NCBI GenBank assembly: GCA_963281255.1
Contig: OY725489.1
Location: forward strand, 1,054,001 to 1,118,000
Reading direction: 5' to 3'
From: Aphrocallistes beatrix
Taxonomy: Eukaryota; Porifera; Hexactinellida; Sceptrulophora; Aphrocallistidae
DNA: 64,000 nucleotides
The position numbers and the translations under genes are program-made. Under the pieces are notes generated by a model. The model ran no database searches. It saw only the letters and a program-made list of their open reading frames with translations, and was not told the DNA's origin. This document shows positions 42,591-54,404 of the stretch, piece by piece. The stretch's first letter is position 1. The number at the start of each line of letters is the position of its first letter.

Positions 42591-42945
42591 AAAGTAAGAT
42601 GTTTATTTTGTGTTTTCTGTAGATTATTTTACTACATTTTAGTGCCAAGGAAGGCAGTTATTATCATTGTATTGGTTACATAAATAGCACATTAGTCATT
42701 AAATATGATCAATTCATAGGGTAAAATAATGAAAAAATATCATGTGCTGGGATATTCTAAAAATGAATAGGTTTTCAATAGGTTGTAACATAGCAAGATG
42801 GGGAAGCAAGGGAAAAATCTGAGTCTAGCTTGTATTTTTGAATTGAATCATGCAGACAATCCAAAGGAAATATTCTTATTTTTGAATCAGAAGCCTCCTC
42901 AGAATAGTATTATTCTAGCGCATATCATCAATATTATTACAGTAG
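42591..42945. other. 3' flank of transporter 2
   Basis: Non-coding, matches 58917-59280 after transporter 4 and, in part, 37482-37306 after transporter 1. Shared words: AAAGTAAGATGTTTATTTTG and TCATTAAATATGATCAATTC. Confidence 0.6.
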
Positions 42946-43497
42946 ATGCCGGATATAAGAGCATGGTTATATGAACATGCGGGATATAAGAACATTCCAC
43001 TAGAAAACGGTTTACATAGTATACTCCATATAATTTATGCCGGTTATAAGAACATTATATGCAGTTCTCAACGGTGTTCTTTAACTATTCAAAAAAGGAA
43101 CATATCCTCAAACAGTAGAAAATACTCTATTTTTATTTCAAATTCGTAAGCTACACATTCTAGTTACTCGTAATTCAGAGTCTCAACTCAAATACTTATT
43201 CTTATGTAGAAAACTATCAACCTTTGCCACTTTGTGTCACTAATCGCCATCATATATAATGGCTGTGACTTGGGACAAGTTGCATCGAGTATCAAATATT
43301 GATATTTATTAACTTGGGAGTTAGTAATTGAGTTAAGGCGATCAATTATGAGTAATTAAAAATGTAGATTACGAATTCGAAATAAAAAATTGAGTATTCT
43401 TCACGGTTTGAGTACATATTCCTTTATGAATATACCCACTTTAATACTATTTGTATGGAGGTTTCTGTGGTGGTCGAATACTTTTGTCCGGGTACTG
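42946..43497. mobile_element. pogo-like scrap followed by a left-truncated Tc1-like MITE
   Basis: 42938-43060 has repeated GCCGGATATAAGAACAT-type motifs after CAGTAGATGCC. From ~43060 to 43497 the sequence matches the MITE at 449-926 and keeps only its right terminus (GGTCGAATACTTTTGTCCGG). Confidence 0.65.
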
Positions 43498-43513
43498 TGT
43501 ATATATATATATA

Positions 43514-43939
43514 CCGTATTGCTTCGAATAAGCGCCCGGGCGCTTATTTATTTCGTGCACCCTTTAGACCCGGCGCTTATTCAAACCGGCGCTTATTCAA
43601 GCCCCGGCGCTTATTTTTTTCATTCGCTATTTTGACCCGGCGCTCTTTTTTATGTTTACTACATTGACTGGCACTTTTATTTTTGCCACAACTGAGATGT
43701 TAGTTCTATCAAAAAAGGATAATGTAATGTTTCAAAAAGCACTTCTATCTATGCCACTACTGAGAATACTAGTTTGATATGATGTTCAGGGAACTAAAAT
43801 GCCCTGGCGTCCGACGCTTATTCGAGCCCCGGCGCTTATTCAAGCCCCGGCGCTTATTTATTTCGCTCACCCTTTAGACCCGGCGCTTATTCAAACCGGC
43901 GCTTATTCAAGCCCCCGGCGCTTATTCAGGGAAATACGG
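43514..43939. mobile_element. mariner-type MITE with CCGTATT...AATACGG ends and GGCGCTTATTC repeats
   Basis: Flanked by TA; ends CCGTATTGCTTCGAATAAGC and GCGCTTATTCAGGGAAATACGG. Inside each end, GGCGCTTATTCAA is repeated four or more times. Inserted in the TA run next to copy A11. Confidence 0.8.
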
Positions 43940-43965
43940 TATATATATATATATATATATATATC

Positions 43966-44458
43966 TGTAACGAATTGATTGAAGAAACTGCCGGACACAG
44001 AAAGCTAATTTTTGGCATGTGGGAGTCTTTTGGCTATGGCTCGAGTAAATTCTGAGCTCAGAGCAAAATGTCGACTCATCATGGAATTATGACGTCATTG
44101 TCACATTTTTAAAAGTTAAGCAACCCAGTTATTCGGGCATAACTCAGCCATTATAGGAGATAGAAAGCTGAAATTTTAATAGAATCTGTATACTAACATA
44201 CCTCACATATGATACAACTATTATCAAAAAATGATGACTCATCACTCTGTTATGACGTCATCATTTCGCATCAAAATTTTAAAATTGACAAATTTGGTGA
44301 TTTTTCGAGTGATTTCGATTTTAAAACTAAGATGGACATATTTAGAGATTATATTTCCCTTATAATTAACCAGTGTCACCTCCAGGAGACCGAAGGGAGC
44401 CTCCGGCGGACACAAAATGTCCGCCAGCCGCGCAGCGCAAGCAAGCGAAGCGCGCTTG
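43966..44458 (+). mobile_element. A-family Helitron-like element, copy A11
   Basis: From TGTAACGAATTGATTGAAG to GCGCGCTTG|T. The 5' TCCTTAC end is not visible, probably displaced by the adjacent MITE. Confidence 0.8.
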
Positions 44459-44520
44459 TTATTATTATTATCGTTGTTTCATACAATCTTATATCATAAG
44501 TTTCTAAGATTACTTGCATA

Positions 44521-45014
44521 CAAGCGCGGTTCGCTTGCTTGCGCTGCGCGGCTGGCAGACACTTTGTGTCCGCCTGAGGCTCCCTTCGGTCGCCTGGGGT
44601 CACATTGGTTAATTATAAGGGAGATAACATCTTTAAATATGTCCATCTTTGTGTTAAAATCGATATCACTCATAAAATCACCAAATTTGTCAATTTTTAA
44701 AATTTTGATGCGTAATGATGACGTCATAACAGAGTGATGAGTCATCATTTTTTGATGATAGTTGCATCATATGTAAGGTATGTTAGTATACAGATTCTAT
44801 TAAAATTTCAGCCTTGTATCTCATATAATGGCTGAGTTATGCTCGAATAACTGTATTGCTTAACTTATAAAAATGTTACAATGACGTCATAATTCCATGA
44901 TGAGTCGACATTTTGCTCTGAGCTCAGAACTTACTGGAGCCATAGCCAAAAGACTTCCACATGCCAAAAATCAGCCTTCTACGCCTGGCAGTTTCTTCAA
45001 TCAATTCGTTACAG

Positions 45015-45045
<31 letters not shown>

Positions 45046-45079
45046 TAAATATACATTAATCGAGTTTTAATAGTAAGGA
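44521..45079 (-). mobile_element. A-family Helitron-like element, copy A12, with empty site available
   Basis: 559 bp, complete at both ends. Plus-strand flanks are GATTACTTGCATA on the left and TTTTAAGTTATC on the right. The uninterrupted sequence exists, inverted, at ~35890-35915 in the 3' flank of 7TM gene 4 (ACTTGTATATTTTAAGTTATC). Insertion is between A and T with no duplicated bases. Confidence 0.88.
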
Positions 45080-45646
45080 TTTTAAGTTATCTTCAAGGAT
45101 ATATCAGCAGATTGAAGGTCAAATCAATTTACGAAACGGATGTCAACAGGGATTTAATATTTCTCACTTTTATATTACACAATACCACCAATAAAATACA
45201 TTTGTCCCATCATATTTTCAGCAAAATAAAAGAGGGAAAAAGAATATTTAAATAATCACAGAATCCTATATAAATGTAATAATATACATGAAAGGAAGTG
45301 TATAGTATTATGTGCGGTGGCTAATTAGTGGACTAGACAGCTGACAATAGCGATAGCCTTGACGGTTGCGGATGGTTTGTTTGAGATATTGGCGGATGGC
45401 ATTGTAGATACAAACAAAATTAACAACAATGAAGTTTAAAAAGACTACAACATCAAGGAACCGAATAGTTAAGTCAGTGAAATCAGAGACAAATAATAAT
45501 TTTCCTCTGATTGAAGGTGAGAGAGGGACTATTGTGGATTTGTATATAACATGGAATCAACACGGAGTTAGGTCAATCATTCTCAATATTATGAATCCAT
45601 TTTGGAAAATGAGATTAATTATTATATAAATTTCGAATGTCACCAC
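45080..45646 (-). pseudogene. C-terminal fragment of 7TM gene 4 plus its 3' flank
   Basis: Inverted copy of 35347-35903. The minus strand reads VVTFEIYIIINLIFQNGFI and then LTPC-stop where gene 4 has TPCWFH, a Trp-to-stop change in the conserved CWFH motif. The stop codon region is also altered. It starts at GTGGTGACATTCG, within a few bases of the site where gene 4 itself loses frame, and there abuts the 3' end of a transporter copy. Confidence 0.85.
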
Positions 45647-46435
45647 GTTCTTATCATTGTTAGTTTTGTGGCATTGATTTGTTTCAGTCTTGCTTTTATG
45701 AGTGTTATTTTTACGCTCTTATAAACATTAAGAATATCCTTTATATATCTTACAAAATATTCTTGCATGTAGCATAATACATGTATTTTTATTTTTCTGT
45801 TATAATATCTATATACGTACTCACGTACGTAGACTGCTTGATAATTCGATTCATTAAAGAAATATTAGTAAGGTACATATATATATAGTGCAAGGACATT
45901 CCACAAATGCTCAAATGCAATGATACCAAAGTAAATAATTCCATCACAGTGACATTTATTGCGAAAAGTAACTATAGTGGCAGATTATACTCACTTAGTA
46001 CCACAGGTGCATTTGTGGGATGTCAACTGCATGAGAAATTTGGTGGAAAACTGGGGTATCTTTTCGATATTTTTGCCTTGATATAGGTAATGTACTTTGG
46101 TGAATATTAAAACTTCAAATTTAAATTTAAATTAAACACAATCTCATTCTAGAATAAGTTTTAAATTGGGTCAGATATTCAGCTCCGAGTATATGGCAAT
46201 CATTTGATATAAACAAATATATTCTAGAATATTTAACCAAATTTGTAAATTTTCTTAATATTCTAAGTAGGCTAACCTCTAAAATAATCGTGATGGCCGG
46301 TCTTATCTTCTCTCCTGCGAAACTACGTATAATAGTTAAGAGACTAGAAATAATTAAACATTCCGAGACATCCAGGGAGTAATTGATCATTTATATAGCA
46401 TATGCACTGTACAGCATCCATTTCATAATTATAAA

Positions 46436-47690
46436 CGCGCTTCGTACACTTGCGTAGCAGCATTGTCTACTTAATACACGGTCGTGTATGTCACCGAGAA
46501 GGCCTGAAAAATAGAAGGCCAGTTTTAACACAGTCAAAATTAATTAGTCCGATAAATCAAAAACCGAATACAATATCCCTTTGAAATGTATTATTGCCAT
46601 ATACAAACATTTTATCAGAGTATCCAATTCAACTGTCAAAAATTTGATATGTCATCATGCGATTGCTCAATAGGCTCTTTTTAGAGCGAAAAATGTTACT
46701 CTTCTAGCTCATTTAAAACATCATTATCTGCATTTCTAATGCTTGATTTTTTAATCGAACGACAATAGGAAGACTTTAATCTGAAAAGTAATAAAAGGGA
46801 ATCTTAATTGGAATGGTTATACATCAGAGTTGCCGTGGGTATGGGAATATCCATGGGGATTCCCATTCCCATGGGATGGGAGAATCTTTTTCCTGTGGGA
46901 ATCCCTATACGAATCCCCATGGGAATCTTGTGGGAATACCCATCGGAATCCTGTTGGAATCTTGTGGGAATACTCATAGGAATCCCACAAGATTCCTATG
47001 GGAATGGGTTGGGAATGGGAACTGAAATTCCACTTCCACGGCAACCGTGCTAATTTCCGGGACAGGACGGGACCGTCCCGGAAAATCTAGACACCTATTT
47101 CCGGGACGGGACGGGATCCCGTCCCGGAAATTAGGCATGCCCCTCTGAGCCCTATATAACTTAATCGTTAATTAATTTCTGTAAAAATTAAATTAAATTC
47201 ACATCATTAATACCAACGCACTAAATTAATTAGAAAATATCTTACAGTAAATGTTTAACCGGACCGGCCATAAATATTGGCGCAGCCATGGCCGGACGAA
47301 TATTTTCGGCGGGATCGATCAAATATATTAGTTCAGCTTTGATCGGACCAAATTGACTGGTCAAAAATTGTTTGGAAGTCAAAGATCCATGGGTTTTCAT
47401 CATAGAAAGTTTGATGAGGTGAATATTGATTCATAACTCGAGACTAGCTTTAAACGGTTGACCTGTTTTTTTTTGGTGTAGATTCCGAATATCGTATTTT
47501 CGAAACTATATATGATAAATATTTTGTTTGTTATTGTTTCAATATATACATAAATTAAACAAATTTCGAAATGGATCAGTGGAAGTAATCAATATCACGC
47601 CTGTAGGGAGTCACTAAAATATTTGATACCTTCAGGTTTTTCCGCAGAGTGACACTGCGTGGCCAGTGCGGGCGTGAAATGTTGTTAACC
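46436..47690. repeat. composite repeat block, copy 1
   Basis: Ordered modules: GTAGCAG|CATTGTCTACTTAATACAC (a C7-type end), a ~300 bp body, CCCATGGGAATGGGAATCC repeats, the CCGGGAC foldback, the B repeat (CGTTAATTAATTTCTGTAAA ... GGATCAGTGGAAGTAATCAA), and a 'GCCAGTGCGGGCGTGAAATG' module. A parallel copy in the same order lies at 61105-62255. Confidence 0.75.
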
Positions 47691-47697
47691 CTGCTAC

Positions 47698-48644
47698 CAT
47701 GGCCTACTTAATACACGACCATATATGTCACCGAGAAGGCTTGAAAATAGAAGGCCAGTTTTAACACAGTCAAAATTTAATTAAACCGATAAATCAAAAA
47801 TCGTATACGATAGACCTTTGAAATACATTATTTCCACATACCTATGTGCAAACATTATATCAGAGTATCCAATTCAGCTGTCAGAAATTTGATATGTCAT
47901 CATATTATGGCGCAGGCTCTTTTTAGAGCGAAAAATGCTACTCTTCTAGCTCATTTAAAACATCGTTATCTGCATTTCTAATGCTTAATTTTTTTATAGA
48001 ACAACAATAGGAAGGCCTTAATCCAAAAAATCGGAGAATCTTAATTGGAATGACTATGCATTCCTCAGTTGCTATAGAGACAAAAAGTTGAATGTTTAAT
48101 TAAGCCATAACTCAAAAAGTATAGATCGTAGGCACTAAAAGATTCTACCATTCAATCCGCAAATTATTACTTCCTATACGTATGATAATACGTAATACTG
48201 TTCACATGTTTATTTCTAATATTTTCTGAGTTAACTAGAATTTTATCATGATCTATGGAAAAGTAATGAGATGTGACAAAATCCTAGATAACTAGAACGT
48301 GAACAGTATTATTATCATATAGGAAGTAATAATTTGTGTATTGAATGGTAGAATTTGTTAGTGGCTACAATCTATACTCTGAGTTAAGATGTTTTAAATG
48401 AGCTAGAAGAGCAACATTTTCACTCTAAAAAGAGCCTATTGCACAATCACATGATGGCATAGCAAATTTTTGACAACTGAATTGAATACTCTGATATAAT
48501 TTTGTATATGGTAATAATACATTTCAAAGGTATATCGTATACGGTTTTTGATTTATCGGACTAATTAAAGACTGTGTTAAAACTGGCCTTCTATTTTTCA
48601 GGCCTTCTCGGTGACATACACGGTCGTGTGTTAAGTAGGCCATG
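47698..48644. mobile_element. palindromic C7-family element, copy 3
   Basis: Starts CATGGCCTACTTAATACACG and ends GTGTTAAGTAGGCCATG, with arms meeting near 48225. CTGCTAC flanks both sides (47691-47697 and 48645-48651). 947 bp, non-coding. Confidence 0.82.
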
Positions 48645-49365
48645 CTGCTACGCAAGTGTGCGAAGCGCGTTTATATATTATGAAATGGATGCTGTACAGT
48701 GTATATGATATATAAATGATTAATAACTCCCTGGATACCTCGGAATGTTTACTCATTTCCAGTCTCTTAATTATTATAGTTTTTTGAAGGAGAGAAAATA
48801 GGGCCGGCCATCACGATTATTTTAGAAGTTAACCTACTTAGAATATTAAGCAAATTTACAAATTTGATTAAATATTCTAGGTCTAGGATATATTTGTTTA
48901 TATCAAATGATTGCCATATACTCGAAGCTGAATATTTGACCCAACTTAAAACCTATTCTACAATGAGATTGAATTTACTTTAAATTTAAAGTTTTAATAT
49001 TCACCAAAGTACATTACCTATATCAAGGCAAAAATATTGAAAAGATACCCCAGTTTTCCACCAAATTTCTCATGCAGTTGACATCCCACAAATGCACCTG
49101 TGGTACTAAGTGAGTATAATCTGCCACTATAGTTACTTTTCGCATTAAATGTCACTGTGATGGAATTATTCACTTTGGTATCGCGGCGCATTTATGGAAT
49201 GTCCTTGCACTATAGTATATGTAACTTAATAATATTTATTTAATGAATCGAATTATCAAGCAGTCTACGTACGTGAGTACGTATATAGATATTATAACAG
49301 AAAAATAAAAATACATGTATTATGCTACATACAAGTAATATTTAGTAAGATATAATAGGATATTC

Positions 49366-51824
49366 TTAATGTTTATAAAAGCGTAAAATAACACTCATAA
49401 ATTCAAGACTGAAACTAATCGATGCCACAAAACTAACAATGATAAGAACTAGATTACTCGAGTACCAACCGGAATAAGGAGTTCTGGCTTCTACGTAGAA
49501 TAGGAATTGGAGGAATTGGTTCTTAAAAGCTGTCCTTAGATGCAGAGGCGATTCGTCGTGTCGAGGAGACACTGGTTGATCTGAAATTTGACTCTGTTCC
49601 GATACTCACATTATGAGGTGTGAAGTGTTCAAATATTGTTGATACATCCCCGCTATTTTCTAATTTCTGAACACAGAGACGTTTCGATTGGAACTGAAAC
49701 AAAATGGGGAATAAGAACATTGTTATAAATGCAAATAGTCCAGCGAATTTAAGTATTGTCACCAAGTTCGATATAAAAATACCTCCAATTAAGGGAGTAA
49801 CTGCGAAAATGAATCGAAACAATAGTTTTCCGATGCGACCTTTCCACGTTTTCTTAGCCTCAGACGTGTCACGACACATCAGCACTGAATATACATTATT
49901 AGCCGTGGAGATTACTCTCAATGGATAAGCAGATATAATGTCTAGTGAGGGAAAAAGGATAATGAAGTAGGAGATTATTCTAACTGCAATATTGCTGTTC
50001 GTTCCTGTGAAGTAATTCCAATCTAGGACAGCGTTCTCATTGGTGAGACTGAGAAATGCGAATGACACTAGAACACCTATAAGTGTGTAGAAGACCCATG
50101 CAGTGATAAAAGTCGCGATTAGCATAGCTTTCAAATGTTTCTTGGGCATTACAGGGTGTGTGAGTGCAGGAATGCCTTGGTGTAGAGCTTGTGTATAGAC
50201 TAGGACAGGGATGGTCACCAACCACCACTTTACATTAAACTTTGACAACAGTTGTGTGCTTGTGGCATTTGTGTATTTGAGTTCAAGGGGGAGAGTAGTG
50301 TTCGAATTCAGACCATTATGGATAACGATGTAAGTTGAAAACAGAATGATTGAAAAGACTGCAATGAATCTTAAAATGGAAAACATTGCCTGAATGTATT
50401 TCTGCTCGTTCAATTCCAAAAGAGAAAGGGATACGACTACAACTCCGAACACAGAGACACAAACCTGATACCAGTGATAGCAACGTATGTCCGCAGGGAA
50501 GTACTGCATGGTGAAGTCTCTCTCATGACACTGTGCAATCCCCGATGTATTCACTGGTATGTTAGTGGACCATGAGATCCCTACCACTGCTACTGAACCC
50601 CATAGGCACGCATATATTTAGTGGTGCGGCATAGCATGAAATTTATAACAATTGTGCATTTTGTGAAAAAAGCACCAAAATTGGTACACATGTACATTGA
50701 TATACATGAACATTTTTGGATATTGGGCCACCTGAAACGATGCCTATGTCAACCATGACAGTTGGTCCCCAATTACCACGTCCGATAGTATTGCAGGAAT
50801 TGTCTCCTATCAATAACTTCTTTTAATCACACCAGATCATATTTTGATTGTATATATTGACCATATAAAGTTTTGTGGTATGCCATAGTGGAAGGTATAG
50901 TTGAATGTGGTAAACATTCATATATTCTACATATGATATATCAGAGCGTTCTAATTAGCATATTCGTACTCGCTGAACCTAGCCGAGAAGAACAAGGGGT
51001 CACTCGATATGGTTCCTCAAAAATTTAGAGATCGGAATTTTTCAACATTCCAGGTCGTTGCTAGGAACGGGCAACCAAAAAGATTCTCCAAATATGGTCA
51101 ATATATATATCAAATTGCTGGAAATTTCGTGCTGGACACGAATTTAACAATCAAAATATGATCTGGTGTGATTAAAAGAAGTTATTGATAGAGGACAATT
51201 CCGGCAATACTATCGGACGTGATAATTTGGGGCCAGCTGTCATGGCTGACATAGGCATCGTTTCATGTGGCCCAATATCCAAAAATGTTTATAGTATATC
51301 AATATACATGTGTACCAATTTTGGTGCTTTTATCACAAAATGCACAATTGTTTGCTATGCTGCACCACTGATTACCAAATATATACCGAAGATAATTTTA
51401 GCAGCCTTACCGAACATAATCTCACATACTAGTTCTATCATTTCGAACTTTCGCTTTGTTGAGATGAAATAGATCTTTTCTTGGATGACAGTGTTATTCT
51501 CTGAATCGTCATTCAATAAGTCTTCTCCTTCATTCCCTGATCGTAGCTTGTGCAGAACTCGTGCTCTTGCTAGAATCTCCAACATCCACAAAGCAGTGAT
51601 ACATCCGCACACGGATAGTATTGTCAGTGAAGCAATGCTAGGAAGTATCCCAGCATGATAAAATGTGAATGGTATCCCAAAAATCCTGTCGCCATGATGT
51701 AGTTCAAGTTGTAGAAGTAGCCAATGACGGCATTGACCTGATTCGGTGCTAGCGTTCTGTCACGTAGAGTGTTAGAAGCAGCCATTCCACCCATACTTGT
51801 ATCCTGAACTGACTCAATAAACAA
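49366..51824 (-). pseudogene. TMEM104-like transporter copy 3, disrupted
   Basis: Recognisable from MAASNTLRDRTLAPNQ (51786 downward) to a changed C-terminus FYKH at 49366. Lesions: a 1-nt loss near 51680 (after IMATGFLG) shifts the frame; 3 extra nt add Val in IELVCEIMFG; a 750 bp TIR element at 50620-51369 splits the chain after IFGIYLVIS; and 2 nt are lost near 49590 (after VSIGTES). The middle part (50587-49580) is still open over 330 residues, so decay is recent. The upstream sequence differs from the block shared by copies 1, 2 and 4. Confidence 0.9.
50620..51369. mobile_element. TIR element inside the transporter pseudogene
   Basis: Ends AGTGGTGCGGCATAGCA and TGCTATGCTGCACCACT, with arms complementary for more than 200 bp (e.g. 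'cgtccgatagtattgc' near 50780 against 'gcaatactatcggacg' near 51205). The intact paralogues (CATATATTACCAAA) show the empty site. At most 2-3 bp (TT or TTA) seem duplicated. Non-coding. Confidence 0.82.
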
Positions 51825-52095
51825 AGTTGACTAATCTTTTTCTCACGCCAAAAGTGTAGTTGTATAGTAGCTTTGAAAACATGTTGTTTACATCATCTTA
51901 CTGTCAAATTTTTAGTTATGAAACAGCTGAGTATTACTAATAATAGTACAAATACTACTTATTTCCTTTGAGTTATATAATCAACCAACCATAAGATTTA
52001 AGATAAAAAGGTTTCGCATTTGCACCAGTGTTTTCGCGAATCCACCAGTTTCGCATTTACACTGCAACATGTATATATGTGTATATATATATATA

Positions 52096-52387
52096 TACAG
52101 GACCGTAGCAAGCTCATGAAAAGTGGTACGACCATTCTTGGTGGATCAGACCGATCGTAGCGAGCAACCATATGGGGTCTTGCGGGCTTGCCCGCCACAA
52201 ACATTTTGAACCTTATAGGCTCAAATATCGATATCAGCAGTTCTTATCAAGCAACAATAGTTCATTTTTGTAAATAGCACTATTAGGTATTTAGGTTCAC
52301 TTATTGAATACAAAATCATTAAGATGTAAGGGCCGTAAGAGTGGTACGGCCATGGCCGTACCAGCCGTACCGGTTGCTACGACCTTG
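52096..52387. mobile_element. short MITE, ACAGGACCGTAGCAA ends
   Basis: CAGGACCGTAGCAAGC at the left and GGTTGCTACGACCTTG at the right, with inner inverted GTGGTACGGCCATGGCCGTAC-type sequence. Located in a TA/GTAT-rich target. Confidence 0.65.
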
Positions 52388-52778
52388 TATGTATGTATGT
52401 ATGTCCGTACGCGCGCTACTGCGAAATCTAACAGTCCGAATTTTACCAAATTTCGCGTGTCGGATCTCTTTATGGTGTAGATGTGTACCGTCAACATTTT
52501 TTCGCAAAATCTCATCACTTCCGGTTTTTACGAGAGGGATATATTCATATTTTAACACCTTCACGTGCAAAGCTTTGTTTAACTGTAGAATGCCCAGCAT
52601 TTATATGGCTTCGCACTTTTATGGCTTCTGTGCCATAGAAAATGACTGGGAGACATCCGCGATATCGGGGATACTGTGTCCCCTCTGGGTATTCTACGGT
52701 TAAAGATATAAGTAAGATCTCAACGACTAATGTAAGGCATTTCACCACGTAGGATCCGATTTTCGAATTTTGAAAGTA
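52388..52778. other. interval, no feature recognised
   Basis: Starts in a GTAT tetranucleotide run. Overlapping frames of 93-120 codons on both strands (52319-52703) show no domain and no duplicate elsewhere in the window. Confidence 0.4.
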
Positions 52779-53292
52779 CAGTCGACTCTCGTTAATACGA
52801 GCACGGATAAGGAGTACAATCGGATAAGAAGTACAAGTTTTGATTCCCCAACCTAATCTATGGCAAAATATATACAAACGAACTCCGGTTAACACGAACA
52901 CGGATAAGACGAAATATCGGATAATAAGTACGATTTGTGGGTCCCCTTCAGTGCGTTTTCAATACTAAATACATCGGTTAATACGAACACGGATAATACG
53001 AACAGGTGTGTGCCTACGAGCACTTTGAATATGGTACGTAGTATGTACGTAGATATATCTAGACAGATATTTCTCAATGAAAATACAGTCGAATCTCGTT
53101 AATACAACATGGATAATGAGTTCTCTATTTGACAAGTACAATTTCATACCCCCTCACGTAGTTATCACTATGTACGTATATTAAGTATTTTGGACAAATG
53201 TGGCTATGTACGTACTTCGGTTAATACGTACTCCGGATAAGGAGTACAAATCTCCACGGTCCCTTGGTGTACGTGTTAACGAGAGTCGACTG
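52779..53292. mobile_element. pogo/Tigger-like MITE
   Basis: Ends CAGTCGACTCTCGTTAATAC and GTGTTAACGAGAGTCGACTG, with TA on both sides. GGTTAATACGAACACGGATAA-type units repeat internally about six times, and a second left end (CAGTCGAATCTCGTTAATAC) begins near 53086, suggesting nested or tandem copies. Terminus type is typical of pogo-related elements. Confidence 0.8.
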
Positions 53293-53296
53293 TAAT

Positions 53297-54242
53297 AATA
53301 TGAATATTTATTGAGTTTCTAACATATGTATATATACATATTTTCACACCTTTCGGAAAAAAACTTATTTTGAGTTAAAAGCGAGTTCTCAGCGGCTAAT
53401 ATATGATATTTTAATACGTCGATTCCGATCTTAACACTTTGAAAGTAATAATATGAATATTTTATGAGTTTCTAACATATGTATGTATACATATTTTCAC
53501 ACCTTTCGAAAAAAATCCAATTTATATATTGGTTTATTTTAAAAGGACAATTATTGTGGTTCCTATGTTAGATTTTTGTGCATCGGTTTAGGGCACTGCC
53601 TTTGAACGTGATTTTTGGTGTTCCCTTTGATATATTTCAGTTCTGAGCAGATTTAGATTAAAACTGATCCCGCCATCCAATTCTACGCATCAACTAACAT
53701 ATAGATTGAATTCTCTGAAGTATTATAGTTTGAGGCTGAGGGAATAATTGTGTTTTGAAGTGGTTTACTACCATTTTTGTCCCACTTTTTGAGTGGCGAA
53801 AATTGACAAAAAATCCACTAAAAGTGGCATGATATTTTTTCAACACGAGCAATACTATTGAACACCTCCCGATTACTTTTTCACATTGGTTCTTAATTAT
53901 TTCACCTTTTAATGACCTTATTCTACGATTTTCACAACTTTTATTCTCCAAATTTAGTTTTAAGCCATTTTCAATGGGAAGATTCCAACTTTTCGACACT
54001 ACCCTAAACCGATGCATAAAAATCTAATATTGGAACCACAATAATTGTCCTCTTAAAATAAACAAATATACAAATTGGAAGCTGATCCCTTAAGGAATAC
54101 AATGGACAAATCGAAAATATCCTATTTTCACTCTCATTTGAGATACAGATTTGGGACGAGAACTTTTGGAATGCCCTATGTATTTTATGAGTTTCTAACA
54201 TATGTATATATACATATTTTCACACCTTTTAAAAAATAACTT
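53297..54242. repeat. interspersed ~65 bp repeats flanking an inverted-repeat element
   Basis: GAGTTTCTAACATATGTATA with the following 'catattttcacacctttc' occurs at ~53310, ~53470 and ~54190. Between them 53518-54080 has ~80 bp inverted ends (GGACAATTATTGTGGTTCCT against GGAACCACAATAATTGTCC). No gene recognised. Confidence 0.6.
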
Positions 54243-54404
54243 ATTTTGAGCTAAAAGCTAGCTCTCAATGGCAAACATAGGGTATTTTAATATGTAGATT
54301 CCAAATTTCACACTTAGAATGCCGTAAGATTAGTAATTCACGATGTAATCCGATATTTATATTACATTTTCCTTCGAGTCACTTCCTGGAGCTGCACTGT
54401 CGGT

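Larger units (their letters stand above)
45647..49449. repeat. giant palindrome built on transporter 3' ends
   Basis: 45647-~46740 is complementary to ~48360-49449. Both arms begin inside the last coding segment of the transporter (LIIVSFVALI...) and run outward into its 3' flank. An 87-codon frame (46127-46390, -) lies in the left arm. The inner ~1.6 kb holds composite repeats: GGGAATCCCCATGG units (46808-47045), CCGGGAC units (47046-47142), a ~500 bp B repeat (47143-47640) and a complete C7 element. Confidence 0.85.

Noticed and set aside
45429-45629. 66-codon frame duplicated at 35367-35567 on the other strand
   Set aside because: It is the antisense of the 7TM-4 C-terminal coding region, duplicated along with it.
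52319-52901. Overlapping 93-120 codon frames
   Set aside because: No domain, both strands open over the same AT-balanced stretch, and partly within MITE sequence.
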